Assembly: GCA_900768265.1 (NCBI GenBank) | Contig: CAAGCF010000040.1 | Location: 1 to 64,000, forward strand | DNA: 64,000 nt | Direction of reading: 5' to 3' | DNA from: an uncultured Collinsella sp. | Lineage (GTDB): Bacteria; Actinomycetota; Coriobacteriia; Coriobacteriales; Coriobacteriaceae | Shown: positions 8,597 through 18,077 of the stretch, piece after piece | How positions within the stretch are numbered: the first letter of the stretch is position 1 | How the letters are laid out: each line of letters starts with the position of its first letter | The notes under the pieces: generated by a model | The model's database searches: none | What the model was told of the DNA's origin: nothing | Seen by the model: only the letters and a program-made list of their open reading frames with translations | Made by a program: the position numbers and the translations under genes

Positions 8597-8657
8597 TTGA
8601 AAAATGGGGCGGTTCCCCATATTATTGATGACGTCGACAGGCGGGGTGGTTCCCCGC
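8597..8657 (+). promoter_or_regulatory. Promoter of mraZ and the dcw cluster with paired palindromic operators
   Basis: A -35 TTGAAA (8597-8602) and a -10 TATTAT (8620-8625) are separated by exactly 17 bp. The spacer holds the palindrome ATGGGG-CGGTT-CCCCAT (8604-8620). A second palindrome GCGGGG-TGGTT-CCCCGC (8641-8657) starts about 10 bases after the expected start of transcription. Both share GGGG, a loop ending GGTT, and CCCC, at a 37-bp pitch. MraZ is known to repress its own operon through GGG-rich repeats, so autoregulation is inferred. Confidence 0.65.
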
Positions 8658-8693
8658 GTACGTGCCATCTGAGTAACCGAGGGGAGGGCGCAC

Positions 8694-9128
8694 ATGGGAA
8701 TGACGGGTGCATACGAGCGCAATCTCGATGCAAAAGGTCGTCTATCCCTGCCTGCACCCCTTCGCGAGGAGCTTGGAGAGCACGTTCGCGTGTTCAAAGC
8801 CCTGGATGTCGATGCTCTGTACGTGTTCTCTGCCGAGGCCTTCGATAAGTGGGTCGAAGGACTCTTCGCGGGTCGTGAGGGCCACGAGGGTTTTAACCCG
8901 CGTGACATCAACGACCAGAAGCTTATGAGGGCGATCAACAAGCGCACCACGTCGATGGATGTGGACAGCGCAGGTCGTATCGGTCTTTCTGAGTCTCTCC
9001 GCAAGCAGGCGAACCTCGACCGCGAGGTCACGGTTGTGGGCAACTACGACCACCTTGAGGTTTGGGACCGCGCTACGGCCGATGAGGACGATGATGACGA
9101 GGCCCTGCTGGACCTCTTCTTCTCGTAA
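8694..9128 (+). CDS. mraZ: Transcriptional regulator MraZ
   Basis: 144 aa, with two AbrB-like repeats. The first carries the family hallmark YERNLDAKGRLSLPAPLREELG, and the second (residues about 80-130) has SMDVDSAGRIGLSESLRKQANL. MraZ proteins form rings that bind repeated GGG motifs upstream of the division cluster. The start at 8694 (MGMTGAYERNL) follows GGGGAGGG. The C-terminus is strongly acidic (DEDDDDEALLDLFFS). It is the first gene of the dcw operon here and likely controls it through the palindromes upstream. Confidence 0.93.
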   Translation: MGMTGAYERNLDAKGRLSLPAPLREELGEHVRVFKALDVDALYVFSAEAFDKWVEGLFAGREGHEGFNPRDINDQKLMRAINKRTTSMDVDSAGRIGLSESLRKQANLDREVTVVGNYDHLEVWDRATADEDDDDEALLDLFFS

Positions 9129-9148
9129 GGGCAAGGCACGAGTAACGG

Positions 9149-10114
9149 ATGGAGCGTGGGATCTTGACACAAGAATATCGGCATGAACCTGTCATGCTCG
9201 GCGAAGTGCTTGAGTCGCTGCAGCTAAAGAGCGGCTCCGTCGTCTGCGACTGCACCCTTGGCGGTGCCGGCCATTCGGTAAAGATGGCCGCGCAGGTGGG
9301 GGAGACCGGCCTTTTGCTCGGCGTCGACCAGGACGACATGGCCCTCGAGGCCGCTGGCGCCCGTCTGGACCGCGAGGTTCCCGGCGTACCGCACCAGCTG
9401 CTGAAGGGCAACTTCGGCGACTTGGACGAGCTGCTTTGCTCGGCCGAGGTGCCCGGGGTCGATGGCTTCCTGTTCGACTTGGGCGTTTCGTCACCGCAAC
9501 TCGATATCCCTGGCAGGGGCTTTTCGTATAACGAGGACGCCCCATTGGACATGCGGATGGATCTGGGTAACAACACCTTAAACGCAGCTGAGGTCATCAA
9601 CACCTATAACGAACACGACCTCGCCCGGATTCTACGCGTCTACGGCGAAGAGAAGTTCGCCTCGCAGATCGCGCGCGAGATCGTGCGCCGCCGCGAGTCC
9701 GAACCGATCGAAACCACCGGCCAGTTTGTCGAGATCATCAAGGCTGGAATACCGGCTGCCGCTCGTCGGCATGGCGGACACCCGGCCAAGAAAAGTTTCC
9801 AGGCCATTCGCATCGAGGTCAATCATGAGCTCGATGTGCTCGAGCGAGGGCTTGACGCCGCCACCAGGTGGCTCAACCCGGGCGGACGCATCTGCGTCAT
9901 CTCGTATCACTCGCTCGAGGACCGTATCGTAAAGAACCACTTTAAGGAGATGAGCCAGGGGTGCACGTGCCCGCCGGAGATTCCGGTGTGCGTGTGCGGC
10001 AACGTGCCGATACTCAAGGTCATCACCCGCAAACCCTTGGTTGCCCAACCCGATGAGGTTGCGCGCAACCCTCGGGCGAGATCAGCCAAGATCCGCGTGG
10101 CGCAGCGTCTGTAG
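9149..10114 (+). CDS. rsmH: 16S rRNA (cytosine1402-N4)-methyltransferase
   Basis: 321 aa. It methylates C1402 of 16S rRNA using SAM. It begins RHEPVMLGEVLESL, the classic RsmH/MraW start, then the SAM loop DCTLGGAGHS, FDLGVSSPQLD, and the later RIEVNHELD and ISYHSLEDRIVK boxes. It lies 20 bases after mraZ in the standard order. The C-terminal Cys cluster (GCTCPPEIPVCVCG) is common in the family. Confidence 0.95.
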   Translation: MERGILTQEYRHEPVMLGEVLESLQLKSGSVVCDCTLGGAGHSVKMAAQVGETGLLLGVDQDDMALEAAGARLDREVPGVPHQLLKGNFGDLDELLCSAEVPGVDGFLFDLGVSSPQLDIPGRGFSYNEDAPLDMRMDLGNNTLNAAEVINTYNEHDLARILRVYGEEKFASQIAREIVRRRESEPIETTGQFVEIIKAGIPAAARRHGGHPAKKSFQAIRIEVNHELDVLERGLDAATRWLNPGGRICVISYHSLEDRIVKNHFKEMSQGCTCPPEIPVCVCGNVPILKVITRKPLVAQPDEVARNPRARSAKIRVAQRL

Positions 10115-10204
10115 ACGCGACCGCGCGATATTGGACCTCCCGCTCGTACCACAAACGAAGCTTAAACACACTACCAACGTACTCGGGATGGGAGGCGGCA
10201 TATC

Positions 10205-10675
10205 ATGGGCTACAACAACTCAAACGCAGCACTCGCCTATGATATGAACGCCATGCCCGCCTATCGTGAGGCACCGCAGGCTCCCGTTGCTCCCCACGAG
10301 CAGCGCACGCCGCGCTTTGATGTCTACACGGGCGCGGGCCGTCAGGCAAACCAGGCGGTAAGCCCGGTTTTCATGAGCGTTCTTAAAACGTTTTGCATCA
10401 TTGCGGCCATCTTCATGACGATCGGTGTCGCCCGTGTGGCGCTCGCCGGCGTTACGGCCCAGGTGCTCAACAGCAACGCCGCGCTTACCAACACGCTCGA
10501 GAAGGCGACCGACGAGAGCTCCGACCTGGAGGTCATGCATTCGGTCTATGGTGCCGACACGCGCATTCGCGACCTTGCGGGCGCCTATGGCATGGTGGAG
10601 CCCAGCGAGAGCGTTACACTTGATTTTTCGCAGGATGCAGCCGCGGGCGCTAGCTCGACCGCGACCGCTCAGTAA
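10205..10675 (+). CDS. ftsL: FtsL-like cell division membrane protein
   Basis: 156 aa. It is a single-pass membrane protein: a cytoplasmic N-terminus of about 55 residues, a membrane helix around residues 60-80 (VLKTFCIIAAIFMTIGVARVAL), then a short coiled-coil segment (NSNAALTNTLEKATDESSDLEVMHSVYG). Position between rsmH and the transpeptidase gene and this topology are typical of FtsL. Sequence conservation in the family is low, so the call rests on context and layout. Confidence 0.75.
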   Translation: MGYNNSNAALAYDMNAMPAYREAPQAPVAPHEQRTPRFDVYTGAGRQANQAVSPVFMSVLKTFCIIAAIFMTIGVARVALAGVTAQVLNSNAALTNTLEKATDESSDLEVMHSVYGADTRIRDLAGAYGMVEPSESVTLDFSQDAAAGASSTATAQ

Positions 10676-10692
10676 CAAGACGGTAGCTGAGT

Positions 10693-12558
10693 ATGACAAA
10701 TGACTATCGCCGCGGTTCCGACGGGGGTCGCGGTTCTGGACGTCCCTCATCGCGGGGACGTTCTGGTTATCAAGGAACGGGTCGGCCATCTTACAACGTA
10801 AGGCCGTCCTATGGCAACGACCCCGCGTCGCGTCTCCGTAGCTCGAGCGGTCCTCAAATGCATAACACCAGACCGCGCAAGAGCTCGTCGACCGAATGGC
10901 TCACGGGCACGCCGCTGCCCCGTCGCAAAGCCGTCATGGGTTTCATCGGGTTTGGCTTGGGTTTGGGCGTCCTTCGCCTTGCCGACTATCAAATCGTGGA
11001 AGCCGATAAGTTACGCGACCGTGCCGATGCACGTCGCTTGCTTGCGCAGACGCTGTATGCCAAGCGCGGTACCATCTACGACCGTAACGGCAACGTGCTG
11101 ACGTCGTCGGTCGAATGCCGCAACATCGCCGTGAATCCTCAGCTTATCGAGGACGTTGACAAGACGGTATCGGCCCTGGTCAAAGCTACGGGCATCGATA
11201 AGAAAGCCTGTCGCGATCTCGTTATGTCCGATGGCACATGGGTGTATATCAAACGTCAGGTGGACGAGGACGATGCTGCTGCGCTGGAGAAGAAGAACCT
11301 GCCAGGCGTGCTCTTTGAGCAGGCCATGAAGCGCGTGTACCCCTACGGCAACCTGGCATCGCAGGTTCTTGGCGTGGTAAACGTGGACAACGACGGTCTT
11401 ACGGGCCTCGAAAAACAGTACAACAAGCTTTTGACCGGAACCAACGGTTCGCTGGTGCGCGAGCGGGCAAGGGACGGTAGCTATATCGCGGGCGGCGCCT
11501 ATAAGAAGGTTGCCGCGGTGGACGGCGTGGACATCGTGACGACGATCGATGTCAATATCCAGCGTGCCGCCGAGGACGCCCTGGCCGAGGCGGTCGAAAA
11601 GACCAAGGCCAAGAATGGCTCGGCCCTGGTCACCGATCCCACGACGGGCGAGATTCTGGCGGCATGCTCGTATCCGACATATGACCAGACCGATCTGGAA
11701 AACGCCAAGACCGAGGACATGAACTTGCGCCTGGTTACCGATGCCTACGAGCCCGGCTCGGTCTTTAAGACACTTGTGGCCGGTGCTGGCTTCGACTTGG
11801 GCGCCGTGCGTTCGAGCACGTCGTTTGAGGTGCCGGCGAGCATTAAGGTTGGCGACGACACCGTTACCGACGCCGATAAGCGCGACTACACCATGAACAT
11901 GGACGTGCGCGAGATGATGCGCCGTTCGTCCAATGTGGGCTTTGTCCTGGTGGGACGCAAGATCGGCGCCGATGATTTTGCCACCTATGTGGACAAATGG
12001 GGCATCGGTCATAGCTCCGGTGTCGATTTTCCGGGTGAGAGTCTGGGCATCGTCAAGGAGCGCGACCAGTACGACGGCGCCACGCTGGGCTCGATGAGCT
12101 TTGGCCAGGCGCTGTCCGTCTCGCCGATTGAGGTCGCACGTGCCGTGGGCGGCATCGCGAACGGCGGCGTGATGATGACCCCGCACTTCTATAAGTCCAG
12201 CAAGGGCGATGAGAGGGACTGGGGCGAAGGCGAGCGTGCGATTTCGGAGGACGCTGCCGCCCAGGTGACATCGTGCATGCAGACGGTCGTGTCCGAAGGC
12301 ACGGGCGTTGGCGGTGCGGTCGATGGCTATGACGTGGCGGGCAAGACCGGTACGGCCGAGCGTGCTGACGATAACGGCGGTTACCTCAAGGAGAACTACA
12401 TGTCATCCTTTATGGGCTTTGCGCCGGCACAATCGCCCAAGGTGCTGTGCTATATCACACTCGACGGAACGCCGAGCGGCTCGGATGCCGCCGCGGTGCC
12501 ATTCCAGTCCATTATGGCCAACGCGCTCGACGTGCTGGGTATCCCGCGCACGAAGTAG
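10693..12558 (+). CDS. ftsI: Division-specific peptidoglycan transpeptidase (PBP, FtsI type)
   Basis: 621 aa. The N-terminus is a long, basic, Ser/Gly/Arg-rich cytoplasmic tail of about 75 residues. Then come one membrane helix (AVMGFIGFGLGLGVLRLADY), a dimerisation domain (KRGTIYDRNG) and the penicillin-binding domain. The active-site motifs are S356-V-F-K, S412-S-N414 and K551-T-G. It cross-links septal peptidoglycan with FtsW. The disordered tail is typical of actinobacterial FtsI. murE would normally follow but is missing here; murF is next. Confidence 0.93.
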   Translation: MTNDYRRGSDGGRGSGRPSSRGRSGYQGTGRPSYNVRPSYGNDPASRLRSSSGPQMHNTRPRKSSSTEWLTGTPLPRRKAVMGFIGFGLGLGVLRLADYQIVEADKLRDRADARRLLAQTLYAKRGTIYDRNGNVLTSSVECRNIAVNPQLIEDVDKTVSALVKATGIDKKACRDLVMSDGTWVYIKRQVDEDDAAALEKKNLPGVLFEQAMKRVYPYGNLASQVLGVVNVDNDGLTGLEKQYNKLLTGTNGSLVRERARDGSYIAGGAYKKVAAVDGVDIVTTIDVNIQRAAEDALAEAVEKTKAKNGSALVTDPTTGEILAACSYPTYDQTDLENAKTEDMNLRLVTDAYEPGSVFKTLVAGAGFDLGAVRSSTSFEVPASIKVGDDTVTDADKRDYTMNMDVREMMRRSSNVGFVLVGRKIGADDFATYVDKWGIGHSSGVDFPGESLGIVKERDQYDGATLGSMSFGQALSVSPIEVARAVGGIANGGVMMTPHFYKSSKGDERDWGEGERAISEDAAAQVTSCMQTVVSEGTGVGGAVDGYDVAGKTGTAERADDNGGYLKENYMSSFMGFAPAQSPKVLCYITLDGTPSGSDAAAVPFQSIMANALDVLGIPRTK

Positions 12559-12683
12559 GGGGTTACAATCTTGAGCGTGGTCTGCCGTTTGATCCGAAGG
12601 GTGTTCACATGCCCTGCACCACGCGCGCATGGCACTGGGATACAATACGCCGATAGCATTATTAGGTTTACAGGGGAGCTGCA

Positions 12684-14108
12684 ATGATAGAGATCGCCGT
12701 CAACAACCTCGCGGCCTCAACGGGGGCCCGAACCGTGACGGAAGAAGTCGATCGGGTATGCCGCGGGTGCGTTATCGACTCGCGTCAGGTCGAGGAGGGG
12801 GCGATCTTTGTCGCCTTCCCCGGCGAAAAGGTCGACGGCAATGATTTTGCCTCCCGTGCCATCGAGTCGGGTGCCGGTGCCGTCGTGATGACGCGTGAGC
12901 CCGATGCCGAGCTGGTTTCGCTGGCGCAGGACAAGGGATGCGCCATCTTGATGACCGACGACCCCGAGGAGTTCTTGCTGCGCCTGGCGCATGTATATCG
13001 CTTGGAGCTTGGCTGCCTGGTCGTCGGCATTACCGGTTCGATTGGCAAGACGACGACCAAGGACGTGCTCGCCGCCGTGCTCGCCAAGCGTTATCGCGTC
13101 TGGGCCACCAAAGGCAATTTCAACAACCTGATTGGCATGCCGCTCACGGTGCTTTCCGCTCCGGCCGATACCGAGGTTCTGGTGCTCGAGATGGGTATGA
13201 ACCATTTTCATGAGATTGAGCGTCTGTCCCAGTCTGCCAACCCCAATCTTGCCATCGTGAGCAAGATCGGAACCTCCCACATCGGTATCCTGGGCAGCCG
13301 CGAGAACATCGCCCGTGCCAAGTCCGAGATTGTCCAGGGCATGTGCGCCGCCGGCGACTTCTCGCCGTTGCTGGTTTTGGGCGGCGAGGACGACTTTACG
13401 CCGTTCATTCGCGATACGTTCGCCCAGCCTGCGGGCATTGACGTGATGCTGGCCGGTGTCTCGGACGACGACGAGGTCCGCGCGCGCGACATTCGCGTCG
13501 ACGACGAGGGCCATCCGGTCTTTACGCTCGACTTTGGTCAGGGCGACACGGTCGATACCATGCTGGCCATTCCCGGCGTGCAGTCCGTGCCCAATGCCGT
13601 CAAGGCCGCCGCGGTCGCCTATCGTCTGGGCGTGACGCCCGAGCAGATCGATGCTGCCTTTAGGGGCCTTACGATCACCGGTCACCGTCAGGAGGTCAAG
13701 CACGCCAAGAGCGGAGCACGCATCATCGACGACTCCTATAACGCCAGTGCCGAGTCTATGGCTGCCGGCCTCGATTTGCTGTGCTCGCTCATCTGTGACG
13801 GTTCGCGCATGGCGATCTTGGGCGAGATGGGCGAGATGGGCGACGAGGCTCCCCGCATGCATGAGCTCGTGGGCGCCTATGCCGCCGCCAAGAAGCTCGA
13901 CATGCTCGCGTGCGTCGGCGGCGAGCTGGCTCAGCTCATGGCCGATGCCGCACGTATGATGGGTATGGATGAGGACCGCATCCAGGTGTTCTCCGATTAT
14001 CAACAGGTGCTCGACCGCATGGGCGGCGCGCTTGAAAATCATGATGTTGTACTGGTCAAGGGTTCCCGTTTTGTTGAGCTCGACCGCTTTGTGGAAGGTG
14101 TGTGCTAG
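12684..14108 (+). CDS. murF: UDP-MurNAc-tripeptide D-Ala-D-Ala ligase
   Basis: 474 aa. It adds D-Ala-D-Ala to the UDP-MurNAc-tripeptide. The ATP loop is GITGSIGKTTTKD near residue 116, followed by TKGNFNNLIGMPLT, MGMNHFHEI and the C-terminal IDDSYNASAESM ligand segment, all Mur-ligase hallmarks of the F type. A 125-base gap from ftsI carries an AGGGGAG ribosome site but no gene. The stop is three bases from the mraY start. Confidence 0.95.
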   Translation: MIEIAVNNLAASTGARTVTEEVDRVCRGCVIDSRQVEEGAIFVAFPGEKVDGNDFASRAIESGAGAVVMTREPDAELVSLAQDKGCAILMTDDPEEFLLRLAHVYRLELGCLVVGITGSIGKTTTKDVLAAVLAKRYRVWATKGNFNNLIGMPLTVLSAPADTEVLVLEMGMNHFHEIERLSQSANPNLAIVSKIGTSHIGILGSRENIARAKSEIVQGMCAAGDFSPLLVLGGEDDFTPFIRDTFAQPAGIDVMLAGVSDDDEVRARDIRVDDEGHPVFTLDFGQGDTVDTMLAIPGVQSVPNAVKAAAVAYRLGVTPEQIDAAFRGLTITGHRQEVKHAKSGARIIDDSYNASAESMAAGLDLLCSLICDGSRMAILGEMGEMGDEAPRMHELVGAYAAAKKLDMLACVGGELAQLMADAARMMGMDEDRIQVFSDYQQVLDRMGGALENHDVVLVKGSRFVELDRFVEGVC

Positions 14109-14111
14109 CCC

Positions 14112-15131
14112 ATGTTCGGCAATCCCTCGTATCCTACGTATCAGGCCTTTTTGGGACTTGGCATCGCTGCTGCCATTGCGTTGCTGCTTATGCCGTGGTG
14201 GATCAAGCTGCTGAAGGTCGAGGGTATCGGCCAACAGGTCCGAGCCGACGGCCCCAAGCGTCATTTGATTAAACAGGGTACGCCCACCATGGGCGGCGTC
14301 GTCATCCTTGTCGCGATCTCGCTGACCTGCCTGCTGATGGGCAAGCTCACCACCGAACTCGTGCTCGTGCTGCTTGCAACGCTGGCCACCGGCGTTCTGG
14401 GCCTCATCGACGACCTGACCTCCGTCACGCATGGTCGCTCGCTTGGCCTGACGCCTCACGCCAAGATGATCGGTCTGACCATCATCTGCGTCACCTTTAC
14501 CGTGCTCGCCGTCAATTGGTGCGGCGTCGCCCCCGAGATTCGTTTTCCCGGCGGCCTGACGATTGACCTCGGTGTTCTTTCGACCACCATCTGCGGCCTT
14601 TCGTTTCCGTGGCTCTACATTGTATTTTGCTGGCTGATGATCGCTGGTCTTTCCAATGCCGTGAACCTGACCGATGGTCTGGACGGCCTTGCCGGCGGCA
14701 CTTCCATGATCGCCATGCTCGCCATGGCCGCCATGGCGTTTTTGCACGGTGACGTGAACCTGTCCATCTTCTGCACGGCGTGCGCCGGTGCCTGCCTGGG
14801 CTTTTTGTGGTTCAACTGCTACCCGGCGAGCATCTTTATGGGTGATACCGGCTCGCTTGCCCTGGGTGCCGCTTTTGCCTGCACCTCCATCATGACCAAC
14901 ACCGAAGTCGTTTCCCTCATCATCGGCGGTCTGTTTATCGTCGAGACCCTGTCGGTCATGATCCAGGTTGTCTATTTCCACTTTACGCACAAGCGCGTCT
15001 TCCTTATGGCGCCCATTCATCATCATTTCGAAAAGAAGGGCTGGGCCGAGACCAAGGTCGTTATCCGTTTTTGGATTATCGCCGCGGCCTTTGGCGCCGT
15101 TGGCCTCGCCCTGTTCTTCCAGTTGGGATAG
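14112..15131 (+). CDS. mraY: Phospho-N-acetylmuramoyl-pentapeptide transferase
   Basis: 339 aa, polytopic. It makes lipid I by moving phospho-MurNAc-pentapeptide to undecaprenyl phosphate. Signature segments are GTPTMGGVVIL, GLIDDLTS, NLTDGLDGLAGGTS, the acidic GDTGSLALG loop and the HHHFE box (PIHHHFEKKGWAETKV). About ten membrane segments are evident. It overlaps nothing but is tightly packed between murF and murD. Confidence 0.96.
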   Translation: MFGNPSYPTYQAFLGLGIAAAIALLLMPWWIKLLKVEGIGQQVRADGPKRHLIKQGTPTMGGVVILVAISLTCLLMGKLTTELVLVLLATLATGVLGLIDDLTSVTHGRSLGLTPHAKMIGLTIICVTFTVLAVNWCGVAPEIRFPGGLTIDLGVLSTTICGLSFPWLYIVFCWLMIAGLSNAVNLTDGLDGLAGGTSMIAMLAMAAMAFLHGDVNLSIFCTACAGACLGFLWFNCYPASIFMGDTGSLALGAAFACTSIMTNTEVVSLIIGGLFIVETLSVMIQVVYFHFTHKRVFLMAPIHHHFEKKGWAETKVVIRFWIIAAAFGAVGLALFFQLG

Positions 15132-15140
15132 TGGTCTTTC

Positions 15141-16547
15141 ATGCCTCTTGCTGATGTCTTTAGCCTGCTTGTTTTGGGGCAGGGTAAATCCGGTCTCGAT
15201 GTCGCCCGTTGGGCGCTGGCTCACCCCGAGCGCGTGAGCGCCACGACCGTGTATGGCGGTGGTACCTCCGAGCCCAATGACGCCACACGTGCGCTCGAGG
15301 CGCAGGGCGCGTCGTTTGTCTACGGCACCGAGCAGGTCGAGGGTGCCTATGACGTGTGCGTGACATGCCCGGGTATCTCGGAGTTCTCGGCCTTCTTTAA
15401 GGCTGGGCGTGAGCATGCCGCTCAGATTATGGGTGAGCCCGAGTTTGCCTATCGCCTGTCTCCCCAAAATTGGATCGCCATCACGGGCACCAACGGCAAG
15501 ACAACTACCACGTCGCTGACCGATTATCTGCTCAAGGCCGCCGGTGAAGCCAGCGTGGCCGTCGGCAACATCGGTGAGCCGCCGGTGAACGAGATCGACG
15601 GCCGCGCGCACAATGAGTGGTTTGTAGCCGAGCTTTCGAGCTATCAGATTGCTACGACCGCCGAGCTTCATCCTCGCGTGGCGGTGCTGCTCAACATCAC
15701 GCCCGACCACCTGGGCTGGCACAAGAGTCATAAGAACTATGCGCTTGCCAAGATCAAGTTGTTCGAGAATATGGTCGACGACGACCTCGTGGTTATCGAC
15801 GTTGAGGATGCCGGCATCCATGAGTTCGATGAGTACATCTACACACCGGGCCGCCGCATCTGCAAGGTCGCGTTTGACGAGCCCGAGGGTGCAGACGCCG
15901 CCTTTGTGCGCGACGGCAAGATGGTCGTGCGCCTGAAGGGCGTCGAGACTCAGCTTGTCGCCACGTCCGAGCTCAAGATCTCGGGCCATCACAATGTCAT
16001 CAATGCCCTATGTGCCGCCACGGCTGCTCTGGCCGTCGGTGCCGATCCCGAGGGCATTTGCCGCGGTTTGGCATCGTTCCAGCCGCTCGAACACCGCGTG
16101 GAACCCTGCGGCGAGATCGATGGCGTGCGCTACGTCAACGATTCCAAGGCAACGAACACCGATGCGGTCGAAAAGGCCCTGACGGCGTTTCCCGACGATG
16201 ATGTGATTTTACTGCTCGGCGGCCACGATAAGGGTACGCCGCTTGCGGACTTTGCCCGCGTCGTTATGGACAACGTGCGCTCGGTCGTTTGCTTTGGCGA
16301 TGCGCGCGAGCGCTTTACCGCCGCTATGGACGAGGCCGATGTCGATGGTGACGTTGATATCGCCCAGGCCGATGACCTGCGCGATGCCGTTGACGTTGCC
16401 CGCTCGCTCTCGAGCCGCGGCGACGTGATCCTGCTTTCGCCCGCTTGCTCTTCGTTCGACGAGTTTTCGGGCTACGAGGAGCGCGGTCGCGTGTTTAAGG
16501 ACTACGTGGCCCAGCTTGCCGCAGCAGCGAAATCGCAAACGGAATAG
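15141..16547 (+). CDS. murD: UDP-MurNAc-L-alanine D-glutamate ligase
   Basis: 468 aa. It adds D-glutamate to UDP-MurNAc-L-Ala. An N-terminal Rossmann-like part (LVLGQGKSGLDVARWAL) is followed by the ATP loop AITGTNGKTTTTS, ELSSYQI, NITPDHLGWH, the HRVEP box (PLEHRVEPCGEIDGVRYVNDSKATN) and the C-terminal LLSPACSSFDEFSGYEERG. These are strong MurD markers. It starts nine bases after the mraY stop. Confidence 0.95.
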   Translation: MPLADVFSLLVLGQGKSGLDVARWALAHPERVSATTVYGGGTSEPNDATRALEAQGASFVYGTEQVEGAYDVCVTCPGISEFSAFFKAGREHAAQIMGEPEFAYRLSPQNWIAITGTNGKTTTTSLTDYLLKAAGEASVAVGNIGEPPVNEIDGRAHNEWFVAELSSYQIATTAELHPRVAVLLNITPDHLGWHKSHKNYALAKIKLFENMVDDDLVVIDVEDAGIHEFDEYIYTPGRRICKVAFDEPEGADAAFVRDGKMVVRLKGVETQLVATSELKISGHHNVINALCAATAALAVGADPEGICRGLASFQPLEHRVEPCGEIDGVRYVNDSKATNTDAVEKALTAFPDDDVILLLGGHDKGTPLADFARVVMDNVRSVVCFGDARERFTAAMDEADVDGDVDIAQADDLRDAVDVARSLSSRGDVILLSPACSSFDEFSGYEERGRVFKDYVAQLAAAAKSQTE

Positions 16548-16556
16548 GGGTTGCCG

Positions 16557-18077
16557 GTGAGAGAGGAGAGCCCCCGAAGTGATATGAGGAGGCCCGACTC
16601 GGACCGTGCTTCCTCGCTGCGTGGCACGACGCGTTCCGGATGCGGCGGGCAGACGTTCGGTGAGCGCTATATTGCCGGCGTCCCCGCCCGCATCATGCGC
16701 CCCCGTTTGATATTTATGGCCTGCCTGTTTAGCTTGGTTTGCTTTGGCTTGCTGATGGTGTACTCGGCATCTTCGGTCGAGGCACTGCACGAGAACGGTT
16801 CGGCGACGTTTTTCCTGTTTCGACAGGCCGCGTTTGCCGGAGTTGGCGTGCTGGCTATGGTTGCCATCGTGCGCATCTTACCGGACAGTTGGTTTGGGGA
16901 AGACGTGCTCAGGATCTTCCTCATGGGCATGATAGGGCTACTGGTTCTGGTGTTCTTTATGGGTAGCGGCAGTCGTGGCGCCACGCGTTGGCTCAACATC
17001 GCCGGAATTCAGTTTCAGCCGTCTGAGTTTTTAAAGCCGTTCGCCATCGCGTATTCGGCAATCATGCTCGACCGTATCTTTTCGCCCGGCGGCAACATCA
17101 ACGAGTTTCTTCGCAAGATGGGCGGCTACCTGGGAATTTCGCTCTTCCTGATCTTTGTTCAGCCCGATTTTGGTACCGTTCTGATCATTTTGTTGACCCT
17201 CATATGCATGGCGTTGTTTGCGGGATTGGACCCCAAATATATCGTTTGGACGGTTGTTGCCGGCATCGCCGTCATTGCGATCGCCCTTATCGCCGAGCCG
17301 TATCGTATGACGCGTGTCCAGGTTGCTTGGAATCCTTGGGCAGACGAATATGGTGACGGCTATCAGGCCACGCTTGCCATCATGGCGTTTGCCTCGGGCG
17401 GACTGTTCGGCCGAGGTATCGGCAACTCCACCATGAAGTACTCGTATTTGCCCGAGGCGCACAACGACTACATCTTGGCTATTATCGGCGAGGAAGTTGG
17501 CTTTATCGGAACCGTGCTGTTCTTCTTGGTGTTTGCGATGCTGATTTACTCGGCGTTTCGCATTGCCGAGCAGGCGACCGATCGTCGCGGAGCACTTATG
17601 GCATCGGGTTCCGCGGTCATCCTTGCGGTGCAGTTTTTGATCAACGCGCTGGGCATTCTCAACGTGTTCCCCATGACGGGTAAGCCGCTGCCGTTTATTA
17701 GCTACGGCGGCTCGTCGATTATTGTGTCGCTTATGCTTGCCGGTCTGATCCTGCGCGTTTCGTATGAGAGCGCCCGTCGCGATGAGTACGACCGTCGCCG
17801 CGAGAGCTTTGCCGTTATGGATGAGAGTACCGCCGGCGTGCCCCATGTGCGCGGCGAGCGATCTTCGCGTAACGGCTTTACCGTTCTGGATGGCTCTGCG
17901 ACCGAGCCGGCGGCCCGTCCGCGTCAGCGAACAGCGCCGCAAGGTCGTCCGCAGCGCCCCACTCCTCGCAATGCGGGCGGCGGATATAATCGAATCGATT
18001 TGAATTCGGACCCGTCGGCGCGTTTGCGCACCGATGACCAGGGGCCGCGTGTACGAAGGGATTACCATGACCGATAA
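16557..18077 (+). CDS. ftsW: Peptidoglycan glycosyltransferase FtsW (SEDS family)
   Basis: About 506 aa. SEDS polymerase that builds glycan strands at the septum with FtsI. There are ten membrane segments; signature pieces are MVYSASSVEA, GSRGATRWLNIAGIQFQPSEFLKP, and PFISYGGSSIIV near the end. The C-terminal tail of about 110 residues is hydrophilic, Arg/Pro rich and probably cytoplasmic. The GTG at 16557 is chosen because AGGGG sits six bases upstream; a TTG at 16551 would touch that site. The stop overlaps the murG start by 11 bases. Confidence 0.92.
   Translation: MREESPRSDMRRPDSDRASSLRGTTRSGCGGQTFGERYIAGVPARIMRPRLIFMACLFSLVCFGLLMVYSASSVEALHENGSATFFLFRQAAFAGVGVLAMVAIVRILPDSWFGEDVLRIFLMGMIGLLVLVFFMGSGSRGATRWLNIAGIQFQPSEFLKPFAIAYSAIMLDRIFSPGGNINEFLRKMGGYLGISLFLIFVQPDFGTVLIILLTLICMALFAGLDPKYIVWTVVAGIAVIAIALIAEPYRMTRVQVAWNPWADEYGDGYQATLAIMAFASGGLFGRGIGNSTMKYSYLPEAHNDYILAIIGEEVGFIGTVLFFLVFAMLIYSAFRIAEQATDRRGALMASGSAVILAVQFLINALGILNVFPMTGKPLPFISYGGSSIIVSLMLAGLILRVSYESARRDEYDRRRESFAVMDESTAGVPHVRGERSSRNGFTVLDGSATEPAARPRQRTAPQGRPQRPTPRNAGGGYNRIDLNSDPSARLRTDDQGPRVRRDYHDR

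Noticed and set aside
5704..8757. Very long open frame on the minus strand, over 1000 codons
   Set aside because: It is antisense to pyrG and xerD, is rich in low-complexity Ala/Leu/Arg/Gly and His stretches, and matches no family; it is a by-product of high GC and codon bias.
12717..15992. Another long minus-strand open frame of about 1090 codons
   Set aside because: It lies exactly antisense to murF, mraY and murD, all of which have strong family motifs.
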